A DNA stretch of 64,000 bases from the NCBI RefSeq assembly GCF_038070105.1, contig NZ_JBBPBZ010000006.1:91114-155113 (forward strand), in the 5' to 3' direction. The position numbers and the translations under genes are program-made. The notes under the pieces are model-generated. The model did no database searches. It was not told where the DNA came from and saw only the letters and a program-made list of their open reading frames with translations. This stretch comes from Methylocystis sp. IM3. Lineage in GTDB: Bacteria; Pseudomonadota; Alphaproteobacteria; Rhizobiales; Beijerinckiaceae. Positions 34,861-44,059 of this stretch are shown here, piece by piece; positions within the stretch are counted from its first letter, which is position 1, and each line of letters starts with the position of its first letter.

Positions 34861-35978
34861 AAGAGGACGGAAGCGAACAGGACAGACGCACAATCGATCT
34901 CATCGAATCGATCGCCAGCCAGGTGCGCGCCGCGATCGAGAGCGGCGCCCTGCCGGCGATCCGCACGCCGACGCGCAGCCTCGAGAACGTCAGCTATAAC
35001 AAGGAGGTCGGATATCTCGAACTTGGCAAGAAGGAACAGGTCCGCGCTCTGACCGTCAATACGGCGCGTGCCTTCGCCCAGACGCTGCGGTTGATGGCGG
35101 CCTCGCGGGCGATGGTGGCAAGCAATGATTTCGCCACCAAGCGAGAGGCCTATTACATCAGCAAGAACTGGGGCGACTGCCGATTCGACGAACAGGCTGA
35201 GTCGGACGCCATCATGGACGACATCGAGGCGATCGCCTCGCTGCATGGCCTGTCGCGTGAGAACCTCCGGTTTTATCCCGAGTCGCACGGCGGCTCGGTC
35301 GCGGGGCGCCTCGTCATTGTCGATAAGAGCGCGGCTACCGGGGAGACGATCGAGATCGACTGCGCCAGGCTCGGCGTCGGCGCCTACAGCATTCCGCGCT
35401 CGGCCGAACATCTCGCCTTCCGGACGGACGCGCGCTTCATTCTCGCCATCGAAACCGGCGGCATGTTCCAGCGCCTCAACAATCACCGCTTCTGGGAACG
35501 CGCCCAGTGCATCATCGTGGAGATGGGCGGCGTGCCAACCCGCGCGACGCGGCGCTTCATTCGCCTTCTATCCGACAGGCACGAGCTGCCGGTCTATTGC
35601 TTTGTCGACTGCGACCCTTACGGCTTCACCAACATCTACCGTACGCTGAAGGCGGGGTCCGGGAACGCCGCGCATGTCAACCGCTTTCTCTGCGTGCCGC
35701 GCGCGCAATTCCTGGGCGTCACCCCGCAGGACATTATCGACTTCGGCCTTGAGGATGCGACGCATCCATTGACGCCTGTCGACATCAAGCGGGCGAAGGA
35801 CGCATTGCGCAACGACCCCTTCATCGTCGCCCATCCACGCTGGGTGGCTGCGATCAAGCAGTTGCTCGACATGGGCGTGCGAGCTGAACAGCAGGCGCTC
35901 GCCAAATGGGGCCTGAACTATGTAATCGACGAATATCTGCCGCGAAAGCTTGCGGAGGTCAGTGGCTTTTTACCGTAG
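34857..35978 (+). CDS. top6A: DNA topoisomerase VI subunit A (Spo11-like)
   Basis: 373 residues. The 5Y-CAP domain has the active-site tyrosine in TKREAYYISKNWG (Tyr99/Tyr100). The Toprim domain has AIETGGMFQRL (Glu) and FVDCDPYGFTNIYRTLKAGS (DxD), which bind magnesium. It cuts both DNA strands with 2-base overhangs and is the bacterial/archaeal counterpart of Spo11. With subunit B it forms an A2B2 enzyme that relaxes and decatenates DNA. Translationally coupled to top6B (ATGA). The nearby PolX gene suggests shared use in DNA break processing, which is inference. Confidence 0.95.
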   Translation: MKEDGSEQDRRTIDLIESIASQVRAAIESGALPAIRTPTRSLENVSYNKEVGYLELGKKEQVRALTVNTARAFAQTLRLMAASRAMVASNDFATKREAYYISKNWGDCRFDEQAESDAIMDDIEAIASLHGLSRENLRFYPESHGGSVAGRLVIVDKSAATGETIEIDCARLGVGAYSIPRSAEHLAFRTDARFILAIETGGMFQRLNNHRFWERAQCIIVEMGGVPTRATRRFIRLLSDRHELPVYCFVDCDPYGFTNIYRTLKAGSGNAAHVNRFLCVPRAQFLGVTPQDIIDFGLEDATHPLTPVDIKRAKDALRNDPFIVAHPRWVAAIKQLLDMGVRAEQQALAKWGLNYVIDEYLPRKLAEVSGFLP

Positions 35979-36043
35979 GCGGCGCGCTCGTCCATTTGGC
36001 GGGAACAAAAGCAAGCGCAACTTGACCGTCAGATGTCGCTAGG

Positions 36044-37639
36044 ATGGAAACGCTCATGGTCTGGTGGAAAAAGGCGGTCATCTACCACATCTATCCGCGC
36101 TCTTTCCAGGACTCGGACGACGATGGGGTCGGCGACCTCAAGGGCGTTCGTGATCGCCTCAACTATCTGGTCTGGCTCGGCGTCGACGCGATCTGGCTCT
36201 CGCCGTTTTACAAATCGCCAATGAAGGACTTTGGCTACGACGTCTCGGATTACTGCGACGTCGACCCGCTCTTTGGAGCGATCGACTGTTTCGACGCCCT
36301 GCTGACAGAGGCGCATGCGCGGGGGCTCAGAGTGATCCTCGATTTCGTTCCAAACCATAGCTCCAATCAGCATCCGTGGTTTCTGTCGAGCCGGCGATCG
36401 CGGGACGACCCGAAGAGAGACTGGTATATCTGGCGCGATCCGGCTCCCGGCGGCGGGCCGCCGAACAATTGGGTCAGCCATTTCGGCGGCAGCGGCTGGA
36501 CCTTCGACGAAGAAACGCAACAATATTATTATCACGCTTTTCTCGAAGAGCAGCCGGACCTGAATTGGCGTAATCTTGAAGTTCGCAATGCGATGCACAA
36601 CGTGCTTCGCTTCTGGCTTAAGCGCGGCGTCGACGGATTTCGCATCGACGTCGCATCGCATCTCGTTAAGGATGCAGCTTTCCGGGACAACCCGCCAAAT
36701 CCAAACTATGACGGGCGCGGTCCGGACATTCAGCGGCTGATGCAGACCTATTCCTCGGATCGGCCGGAAGTGCAGGAGATCATCGCCGGCCTGCGACATG
36801 TTGTCGACGAATTCGGCGGCGATCGGCTTCTCATCGGCGAATTGTATCTCTCTCTCGACAGGCTTGTGCGCTATTACGGCGAGGGCCTTCGGGGGCTGCA
36901 TCTTCCGTTCAATTTCCAGCTCCTCGACGCGCGCTGGTCGGCCGATGACATCCGTCGTGTCATCGAAAAATATGAAGCGGCCTTGCCTGAAGGCGCATGG
37001 CCGAACTGGGTGCTGAGCAATCACGACCGGCCGCGCGTCGCCGTGCGCGTAGGCGAGGCGCAGACGCCGATCGCCGCAATGTTGGTCTTGACGCTGCGCG
37101 GAACGCCGACGCTCTATTACGGCGACGAGATCGGCCTCGGGAACGTGCCTGTTCCGCCCGAGAGAACAAGGGACACATGGGCGCTTCGCGAGTCTGGTCC
37201 CGATGTGGGACGCGATCCGTCACGAACGCCAATGCAATGGGACGAAGGCCCCTTTGCGGGCTTTTCCGGCCGGGAGCCCTGGCTTCCGTTGTCGCCCGAT
37301 CACAGCAGCCGCAATGTCTCCGTCATGCGCGACGACGAGCGCTCGATTCTTCTGCTGGTAAGAGAACTGTTGCATTACCGACGCGGACATGAGGCGCTCG
37401 AACGGGGCGCATGGCGCCCCTTGCGGTCTGACGACGACGTCCTCGCTTACGAACGCGTCTTCGGCGACGAACGGATCGCGATCTTGCTCAATTTCTCCAA
37501 CGAGCCGCGTTGCGTCGAAGGGCTCGGACTCGACTCTGCGGAGATTGCCCTCTCGACCCACGCGGATCGCAAGGGCGAGCGCGCGGGAGAGGTTGTAACG
37601 CTTCGACCCGACGAGGGACTCATCCTGGAACGTCCGTAA
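36044..37639 (+). CDS. GH13 alpha-glucosidase (oligo-1,6-glucosidase/trehalose-family type)
   Basis: 531 residues. WWKKAVIYHIYPRSFQDSDDDGVGDL is the hallmark N-terminus of GH13 alpha-glucosidases. Catalytic residues are Asp202 in DGFRIDVA (nucleophile), Glu266 in LLIGELYL (acid/base) and Asp328 in LSNHDRPR. No signal peptide: cytosolic. It would release glucose from isomaltose-, sucrose- or trehalose-type substrates. The exact linkage cannot be told. An in-frame ATG at codon 5 is an alternative start. Its 3' end overlaps the convergent GH3 gene by 20 bp. Confidence 0.93.
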   Translation: METLMVWWKKAVIYHIYPRSFQDSDDDGVGDLKGVRDRLNYLVWLGVDAIWLSPFYKSPMKDFGYDVSDYCDVDPLFGAIDCFDALLTEAHARGLRVILDFVPNHSSNQHPWFLSSRRSRDDPKRDWYIWRDPAPGGGPPNNWVSHFGGSGWTFDEETQQYYYHAFLEEQPDLNWRNLEVRNAMHNVLRFWLKRGVDGFRIDVASHLVKDAAFRDNPPNPNYDGRGPDIQRLMQTYSSDRPEVQEIIAGLRHVVDEFGGDRLLIGELYLSLDRLVRYYGEGLRGLHLPFNFQLLDARWSADDIRRVIEKYEAALPEGAWPNWVLSNHDRPRVAVRVGEAQTPIAAMLVLTLRGTPTLYYGDEIGLGNVPVPPERTRDTWALRESGPDVGRDPSRTPMQWDEGPFAGFSGREPWLPLSPDHSSRNVSVMRDDERSILLLVRELLHYRRGHEALERGAWRPLRSDDDVLAYERVFGDERIAILLNFSNEPRCVEGLGLDSAEIALSTHADRKGERAGEVVTLRPDEGLILERP

Positions 37640-39791
37640 TCGCGTCCGACGGGCGATCTGCGGCGAGCGTGGGGCCACGCAGCCGAATCCGGGTTTCGAG
37701 CGCCGATCTGCTGTCTGCGTCGAGACCAACCCTCACGTCGAAGTCGCCGGCTTCGACGACAGGCTCGAGGGTTCTGTCGAGAAACTGGAAATGGCTGCGG
37801 TCGAGCAGGAAGGAAACGGTGCGGGCTTCACCGGGAGCGAGCGCAACCTTGGCCCATTCCTTCAGTTCCATCACAGGGCGCGCGACGCTGGCGACGGCGT
37901 CGTGAAGGAAAAGAAAGATCGTCGCCTCTGTCGCGACCTTTCCGTCATTCGAGGCCTCGACCTCTATTCTGACAGGCGCGTCATCGAATTCTTCCGGCGT
38001 CGCGCGCAGATTCTTCAGGCTGACGCTCGCGAAGGACAGGCCGTATCCGAAATGGAAAAGCGGATCGTTGGGCAAATCGAGATATTTGCTGGTGAAGGGA
38101 TCCGTCGATTGCGGCGGCCGGCCGGTCGATCGCTGCGCGTAATGAAGGGGGATTTGGCCGACGTCGCGCGGCCAGGTGACGGCGAGGCGTCCGCTCGGAT
38201 TGAAACGCCCGAGCAAGACATCGGCAATGGCGTCGCCGGTCCGATCGCCGAGCTGCCAGCTCGCCACGACCGCCGCCGCCCGTTCGATCAGATCGGCAAT
38301 CATCAGAGGCCGGCCGGAAGACAACACCAGGACGACAGGCGGCCCGGCGCTCAGGGCGGCCTCGGCAAGTTCGCGCTGGCGGCCGGGAAGACCCGGCATG
38401 GCGCGGCTTGCGGCTTCTCCGCTCATGCCGGCTGATTCCCCGAGGCAGAGCACGATAGCGTCGGCCGTTTCGCACAAGGCGCGGGCGGCGCCGATCCCGC
38501 TCGCGTCGCCGCCATCGATATCGACGCCCCTGTGATGCAAGACGTCTCCCTGCGTCCAGGTGGCTCGCAACGCGTCGAGCGTCGTGACGGCTTTCGCCGG
38601 ATCGCCCGCCGCCGACCACGGGCCCAGCATCTCCGCTCGCGCATCGGCAAGCGGTCCGACGACCGCGAGACGGCGGATGTTTGCGTCGAGCGGAAGCGCG
38701 TCCCGGTTCATCAGGAGAACGATGGATCGTCGCGCGGCGTCCAGCGCCAGTTCACTCCATGTCTTGCGAGGCGCGCGCGCCGGGGCGAGCCGCAAATAGG
38801 GATCGTCGAGCAGGCCGAGCTTTTCCTTGAGCGCGAGAACCCTGCGCGCGGCGGCGTCTATGTCGGCCTCGGCGACGAGGCCGCGCGACAGAGCCTCTGG
38901 CAGGCGCAGATAACATCCGCTCACCATGTCCATATCGACGCCCGCCTTCAGCGCAAGCGCCGCCGCCTCCACCTCGTCGGCCGCGACGCCATGTTCGACG
39001 AGTTCGGCGATCGCGGTGTAATCGCTGACCACGACTCCGTCGAAGCCGCGCTTCTCCCGCAGCCATCCGGTGACGAGCGCGCCATGCGCCGTCAGGGGGA
39101 TGCCTGCGAGACTGTTGAAGGCGGGCATGACGGCGGCGCAGCCGGCCGCGACGGCCGCCGCAAAAGGCGGCAGATAGGTTTCGTGAAGCTCGCGGTCCGA
39201 CATGTCGATCGCCGCGTAATCGCGTCCCGCCTGCGCGGCGCCGCCCCCGCAGAAATGCTTGGCGGTCGCGGCGAGCGCGACGCTGCTCGACAGTCCGGCG
39301 CCCTGAAAGCCGCGTATTTTCGCTTGCGCGAATTTTGCTCCGACCAGCGGGTCTTCGCCGGGCCCCTCGACGATGCGTCCCCAGCGCGAGTCGCGGCAGA
39401 TGTCGAGCATGGGGGCAAAGGTCAAGTCGATCCCTTCGCTTGCGGCCTCCTCGGCGGCGGCGCGAGCCGTTTCCTCCCATAGAAGCGGATCGAAAGCGCC
39501 GGCCTCGGCGAGCGGAGACGGGAAGATCGTTTTGAAGCCGTGCAGCACGTCGAGCCCGAAGAAGAGCGGGACGCCGAGACGGCTTTCCTCGACAGCGGCC
39601 CTCTGCAGGACCGCCACGGGCTCGCGCCCCCAGATATTGAAGACGCCGCCGACAGTGCCGGCGCGCACATTCGCCATGACGTCGCCCGACCCCGACGGGC
39701 CGGTGACGACCTGCCCGGCGGTCACCAGATTGAGCTGGCCCACCTTCTCCTGAAGAGTCATCTTCGATAGCAGCCAGTCGACCCTGCCCAT
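37620..39791 (-). CDS. bglX: GH3 beta-glucosidase
   Basis: 723 residues. The GH3 N-terminal barrel has the substrate Asp block FAPMLDICRDSRWGRIVEGPGEDP, the KHF segment (AATAKHFCGGG), and the nucleophile Asp257 in GVVVSDYTAI. The C-terminal sandwich domain (VVGPLADARAEMLGPWSAAG) and a fibronectin-III-like domain (HFGYGLSFASVSLKNL and after) are present. Length fits BglX. No signal peptide is seen, whereas BglX is usually periplasmic, so this copy probably acts on imported oligosaccharides. It is convergent with the GH13 gene. Confidence 0.93.
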   Translation of the reverse strand: MGRVDWLLSKMTLQEKVGQLNLVTAGQVVTGPSGSGDVMANVRAGTVGGVFNIWGREPVAVLQRAAVEESRLGVPLFFGLDVLHGFKTIFPSPLAEAGAFDPLLWEETARAAAEEAASEGIDLTFAPMLDICRDSRWGRIVEGPGEDPLVGAKFAQAKIRGFQGAGLSSSVALAATAKHFCGGGAAQAGRDYAAIDMSDRELHETYLPPFAAAVAAGCAAVMPAFNSLAGIPLTAHGALVTGWLREKRGFDGVVVSDYTAIAELVEHGVAADEVEAAALALKAGVDMDMVSGCYLRLPEALSRGLVAEADIDAAARRVLALKEKLGLLDDPYLRLAPARAPRKTWSELALDAARRSIVLLMNRDALPLDANIRRLAVVGPLADARAEMLGPWSAAGDPAKAVTTLDALRATWTQGDVLHHRGVDIDGGDASGIGAARALCETADAIVLCLGESAGMSGEAASRAMPGLPGRQRELAEAALSAGPPVVLVLSSGRPLMIADLIERAAAVVASWQLGDRTGDAIADVLLGRFNPSGRLAVTWPRDVGQIPLHYAQRSTGRPPQSTDPFTSKYLDLPNDPLFHFGYGLSFASVSLKNLRATPEEFDDAPVRIEVEASNDGKVATEATIFLFLHDAVASVARPVMELKEWAKVALAPGEARTVSFLLDRSHFQFLDRTLEPVVEAGDFDVRVGLDADSRSALETRIRLRGPTLAADRPSDAITDVPG

Positions 39792-40022
39792 GCCGAAATC
39801 CGGTCAGTTTGTTCCCCTCTTTGACGAAGGGAATGAGAGCGCCGAAATTGTCGCGCCTCCCCAAGCGCGCGTTTTCGGAAAGACGCCGGCGAAAATCATA
39901 GCCAATCGCGACGACGCGAGCGAAGCGCCATGTCAGGCGCGCTATTTTTTCTCATTGCCGCAGTGGCCCCGGCGCTGCAATGATGACGATTGTTTTGCAA
40001 AGCTTCAAGAAATGCCGGAACA

Positions 40023-41813
40023 ATGGACGACACTCCCATGACGCCGCAATCGGACGACGCCCATCTGACCACGGGGGCTTCCGTAAGCGCCAGTAGCGTC
40101 TCATCGCGGTTCGCGGCATTGATCCGCATGATCCGCGCGTCGGGCGAGGGCGCCAGGCTGCTCTGGCTCGTCGCGGCGCTCGTCGCGGTCGTCGGCGCGA
40201 CGGCCTATGCGCAGATCCGTCTCAATGCGTGGAACGAGCCGTTTTTCGACGCCATCAACCGCAGGGACATTCCGGCCTTCGGCTTTCAGCTCGGCGTCTA
40301 TGCGATCATCGCGGGGACGCTCCTTGTCCTCAACGTCAGCCAGACCTGGCTCAATTTGATGATGAAACTCAAATTGCGCGAGATCGTGTCGCGCGACCTG
40401 TTCGAGCAGTGGCTGTCGCCGCGGCGGGCTTTCATGATCGCCAACGCAGGACAGATCGGGATCAATCCCGATCAGCGCATTCACGAGGACGCGCGCCGTT
40501 TGACCGAGCTCTCCACCGATCTCGGCGTCGGGCTTTTTCAGGCGACCTTGCTGCTCGTCAGCTTCATCGGCGTGCTCTGGTCGCTCTCAGCTGGCGTCAG
40601 CTTCACTGTCGAGGGGTCGAGCTTCGTCGTTCCCGGCTATATGGTGTGGTCCGCGCTTCTCTACGCCGGTCTTGCGTCGCTGGCGAGCTGGCGCGTGGGC
40701 AAGCCTCTCGTCGATCTCAACGCCGAGCATTATGCGCGCGAATCCGACATGCGCTTCTCTCTCGTGCGGGTGAACCAGAATTGCGATGGCGTCGCCGTCT
40801 ATCGCGGCGAAGCACAGGAGCGCGGCCGTCTCGACCTCGAATTCGACCGGCTTCTCGACGTCCTGCGGCGGCTCGTTGGCGCAACGACGCGGCTCGCGTG
40901 GGTGACCTCGGGTTATGGCTGGTTCACGATCGTCGCGCCGGTCATCGTCGCGGCGCCCGCCTATTTCGCCGGGAATCTGACCTTCGGCGGATTGCTGATG
41001 GCGGTCGGCGCCTTCACGCAGGTCCAGCAGTCGCTGCGCTGGTTTGTCGATAACGCCAGTCTGATCGCCGACTGGAAAGCGACGCTTCTGCGCGTGAGCG
41101 AATTCCGGCGCGCCCTGACCGAGATTGATCGCGTCGAGAGAGACCTGCAGCGAATCGAGATCGTCGAAACAGGCGACCGCATCGTTCTCGACGACGTGAA
41201 CGTGCTGCTTCCCCCGGGGCGCAGCAGCGTGAGCGCGCGGCGCCTCGAAATCTCTCGAGGCGAGCGCGTCGTGATCGTCGGCGGGCCGAGTTCAGGCAAG
41301 ACCAGCCTTTTTCGCGCCTTGGCGGGACTGTGGCCCTGGGGAACCGGCCATGTCGAACTCCCGGCCGAAGGCGTCATGTTCATGCCGAAGCATCCCTATC
41401 TTCCGGGCGGCTCGCTGCGCGACATTCTCGCCTATCCCTATCCGCCAGATAAGTTCGGCGACGCCGATTTTCGCGCGGCTCTCAACGCGATGGGCCTGCC
41501 GCACCTCGTCTCCGCGCTCGACACGGCGGCGCCCTGGGAAAAGGAGCTGAGTGACCCCGAACAGCAGGGACTGGCCTTCGCGCGGCTCCTGCTTCACGGA
41601 CCGCGCTGGGTGGTAATCGACACGGCGCTCGACACCTTGTCCCCGCAAACGCGCCGCGCACTGTTCGATGCCTTGCGCAAAGAGTTGCCGCAGACGTCCG
41701 TGCTCGCGATCAGCGGCGTGGAGCAAACATATGATTTCTTCGACCGCCTGATCAGCCTGAGTCTTCGCCCTGAAAACGACGGCGCCGAGGGACGGTCGGC
41801 GACTTCAGTCTAA
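40023..41813 (+). CDS. ABC transporter, fused membrane/ATPase (YddA/SbmA-BacA-like)
   Basis: 596 residues from the ATG at 40023 (the frame extends to 39990). The membrane part (residues 30-330) has the SbmA/BacA_TM2-type sequence LNAWNEPFFDAINRRDIPAF. The ATPase part has Walker A GGPSSGKTSLF, a signature region LSDPEQQGLAFARLL and Walker B WVVIDTALDTL. In Walker B the usual catalytic Glu after the Asp is Thr, so ATP turnover may be slow or altered. Relatives take up peptides or very-long-chain substrates. The 3' end overlaps the convergent ROK gene by 9 bp. Confidence 0.85.
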   Translation: MDDTPMTPQSDDAHLTTGASVSASSVSSRFAALIRMIRASGEGARLLWLVAALVAVVGATAYAQIRLNAWNEPFFDAINRRDIPAFGFQLGVYAIIAGTLLVLNVSQTWLNLMMKLKLREIVSRDLFEQWLSPRRAFMIANAGQIGINPDQRIHEDARRLTELSTDLGVGLFQATLLLVSFIGVLWSLSAGVSFTVEGSSFVVPGYMVWSALLYAGLASLASWRVGKPLVDLNAEHYARESDMRFSLVRVNQNCDGVAVYRGEAQERGRLDLEFDRLLDVLRRLVGATTRLAWVTSGYGWFTIVAPVIVAAPAYFAGNLTFGGLLMAVGAFTQVQQSLRWFVDNASLIADWKATLLRVSEFRRALTEIDRVERDLQRIEIVETGDRIVLDDVNVLLPPGRSSVSARRLEISRGERVVIVGGPSSGKTSLFRALAGLWPWGTGHVELPAEGVMFMPKHPYLPGGSLRDILAYPYPPDKFGDADFRAALNAMGLPHLVSALDTAAPWEKELSDPEQQGLAFARLLLHGPRWVVIDTALDTLSPQTRRALFDALRKELPQTSVLAISGVEQTYDFFDRLISLSLRPENDGAEGRSATSV

Positions 41814-42623
41814 GGGTCCCCTCAGACGAACAAGCCCGCCCCACAGCCCGCCAAGGTCGCCGAGAGCGGCGCGCCGCAGTTCTGGGAGGACTGGATTCTT
41901 GCGTTTGACAGCTGCGAGGCGCGCTTCGATGCGATCGAGACGAATGCCCACGTCGCCCATCATGGAGCCGCCGAGGACGATTCTCTCGGGAGACCAGTAG
42001 GCGATCGTATTGTGCACTCCAATCGCGACGATCTCGGCCAATTCCTCCCAAACCGGATGGTCTTCGCCGAGCGAGGCGGGCGGCGCGCCGAAGCGGTCTT
42101 CAATCGCCCGGCCTGAAACAAGCGCCTCCAGGGTGCGGGCGCTCGCGTCACGGCCCATGAGCTGTTCGCCAATCTCAAATCCGAACGCCGCGCGGTCGAG
42201 CGCGCCGTCGACGATGCGCGCGCCATTCACCCCCGTCGAGATCGTCACATAGGCGACGATGGCGGCGCCTCTTCCGGCCCCGACCGTCGCCTCGCCGAGA
42301 CCGACCAGAGCCGTGTCGTTTTCCATGATCACGGCCGCGCCCAGCGCCGATTCGAGATCATCCGCGAGAGCGGCGCCGCTCCAGTCCGGGAGATTGGGCG
42401 CATTGACGATCCGGCGCTTGTCTCGCGAGAGAACGCCGGGCGCGCCCACCGCGACGCCGCGCGGCGTTCCGCCCGCGATTCTTTTCACCGCGTCGACCAG
42501 CGCGCCGAGCCCCTCCCGATAAGCAGGCGGCGTGTGAAAAATATCTACAGAGGCGAGCGCGTCGGCGCCATCGGCGCGACCGATACGCGTTTTCGTTCCG
42601 CCGATGTCGAAAGCGATGAGCAT
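41805..42623 (-). CDS. ROK-family sugar kinase
   Basis: 272 residues. LIAFDIGGTKTRIGRADG is the ATP phosphate-1 motif, VNAPNLPDWSG the sugar-binding region and MENDTALVGLGEATVGAGRG the catalytic-Asp block. The usual ROK zinc motif CxCGxxGC is absent, as in short glucokinase/fructokinase-like members. Likely role: phosphorylation of a hexose released by the nearby GH13 and GH3 enzymes. It is 9 bp downstream of the acyl carrier protein gene, so it is probably the last gene of the long acs-pdh-acp operon, an odd combination. Confidence 0.87.
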   Translation of the reverse strand: MLIAFDIGGTKTRIGRADGADALASVDIFHTPPAYREGLGALVDAVKRIAGGTPRGVAVGAPGVLSRDKRRIVNAPNLPDWSGAALADDLESALGAAVIMENDTALVGLGEATVGAGRGAAIVAYVTISTGVNGARIVDGALDRAAFGFEIGEQLMGRDASARTLEALVSGRAIEDRFGAPPASLGEDHPVWEELAEIVAIGVHNTIAYWSPERIVLGGSMMGDVGIRLDRIEARLAAVKRKNPVLPELRRAALGDLGGLWGGLVRLRGPLD

Positions 42624-42632
42624 GGGCGCGCC

Positions 42633-42896
42633 TCAACCACCGGAATCCGGCTGGCCGAGCGCCTTCTCGACATAGGCGATGGCGCCGCCGATCGTGAAAA
42701 GCTTGCGGTAGTCGACCTCCGGAATATTCACCCCTGTACGCTTGTGTATCGCAACCACCAGATTGGCGAAATCCATGGAGTCGAGGTCGAAGGCCTCGCG
42801 AATGTCCGCGTCGTCGGCGACGGACGACGGATCGGCCTCCGGCGCGATGTCGCTGATCAGTTGGAGAAGAAGCGATCTTATTTCATCACTGGTCAC
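42633..42896 (-). CDS. Acyl carrier protein
   Basis: 87 residues, acidic, four-helix ACP fold. The phosphopantetheine site is Ser40 in FDLDSMDF (the usual DSL is DSM). It overlaps the E2 gene by 4 bp and is therefore part of the acs/pyruvate-dehydrogenase-type operon. It is not the housekeeping fatty-acid ACP, whose genes lie with fabF/fabD. The context suggests that it receives an acyl group from the synthetase or from the dehydrogenase complex. That role is inferred. Confidence 0.88.
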   Translation of the reverse strand: MTSDEIRSLLLQLISDIAPEADPSSVADDADIREAFDLDSMDFANLVVAIHKRTGVNIPEVDYRKLFTIGGAIAYVEKALGQPDSGG

Positions 42897-44059
42897 AATT
42901 TTTCGGGCTCCTGCAAAAGACGCGCAACCTCGGCGAGATAGAGTCCGCCAAGATGGCCGTCGGTCACGCGATGATCGGCGGCGAGGCTCACCGTCACGAG
43001 AGGGCGCGGCGCGATCCCTTCCTCGACGACAAAGGGGCGCGTGACGATGCGCCCAAAGCCGACGATCGCCACCTGGGGCGGGTAGATGATGCCTGTCACC
43101 GTCTCCGCGCCACGATCGCCGACGCTCGTCACGGTCATTGTGGGAGACGTAAGCTCCGACGCCCGCAAGCCGCCGCGCCTTGCGCGTTCGACCAGATCGC
43201 GCATCGACGACATGAGGTCGGCAAGCGATTTTTTGTCCGTGTCCCTGATCGCCGGCGCCACCAGCCCGCCGCCGCGAAGCGCCACGGCCCAGCCGATGTG
43301 AATCTCGCTCATGGGGACGAAGGCGCCGCTCTCGTAAAACCCGTTCAGTTTCGGCTGCGCGCGCAGCGCGAGGGCGGCGGCCTTGAGAAAAAGCACGGCC
43401 GGCAGGATGCGCGCGAGCGGCTCCCGGTCGCGATTGAAGTTCTCTAGCCAGGTGAGCGCGGCGTGAAGATCGACCGTTTCGCTGAGATAGTAATGGGGAA
43501 TCTCGCGCTTCGAGCGACTCATCGCGGCGGCGATGGCCTTGCGCATTTCCGACAGATCAACGCCGCGCCTGATCGACGGCGCGCTGGCTGGAAGGGCGCG
43601 GGCCGCCGCCTCCACATCCGCGAGCCGGATCGCCCCCTCGGCGCCCGTGCCGCGCAGCGTCGTCACGTCGATGTTCAGCGCCGCGGCGCGACGGCGGGCG
43701 ACAGGCGTGATCTTCAGGCGCGCGCCTGTCGCGATGGTTGGCCTTGCGACAGGAATCGGCGCCGCCACGACTTGCGGCGTCGTCGATCGCGCGGCCGCCG
43801 CGGCGGGCTGCGCAGTCTCGCCCGCCGCGCCGTCGATCCGCGCGAGGACGGTTCCGACCGGGACGCGCGCGCCGACGGGAACCAGTATGTTCGAGACGAC
43901 GCCCTCGACGAAGACTTCGACTTCGATCGCGCCCTTCTGCGTCTCGACGACGGCGATGACGTCGCCCGACTTCACGCGATCGCCCTGCTTCACATGCCAT
44001 TCAACGAGCGTGCCGGCCTCCATGTCGGCGCCGAGCGCCGGCATCTTGAAGTCACTCAT
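42893..44059 (-). CDS. pdhC: 2-oxo acid dehydrogenase complex E2 (dihydrolipoyl acyltransferase)
   Basis: 388 residues from the ATG at 44059, which overlaps the E1beta stop (ATGA). One lipoyl domain has Lys42 in [13 protein letters not shown]. An Ala/Pro-rich linker and a peripheral-subunit-binding domain follow ([21 protein letters not shown]). The acyltransferase core ends with [14 protein letters not shown], which holds the catalytic His and Asp. It transfers an acyl group to CoA. No E3 gene lies in this operon, so a dihydrolipoamide dehydrogenase from elsewhere must serve it. Confidence 0.92.
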   Translation of the reverse strand: MSDFKMPALGADMEAGTLVEWHVKQGDRVKSGDVIAVVETQKGAIEVEVFVEGVVSNILVPVGARVPVGTVLARIDGAAGETAQPAAAAARSTTPQVVAAPIPVARPTIATGARLKITPVARRRAAALNIDVTTLRGTGAEGAIRLADVEAAARALPASAPSIRRGVDLSEMRKAIAAAMSRSKREIPHYYLSETVDLHAALTWLENFNRDREPLARILPAVLFLKAAALALRAQPKLNGFYESGAFVPMSEIHIGWAVALRGGGLVAPAIRDTDKKSLADLMSSMRDLVERARRGGLRASELTSPTMTVTSVGDRGAETVTGIIYPPQVAIVGFGRIVTRPFVVEEGIAPRPLVTVSLAADHRVTDGHLGGLYLAEVARLLQEPEKL

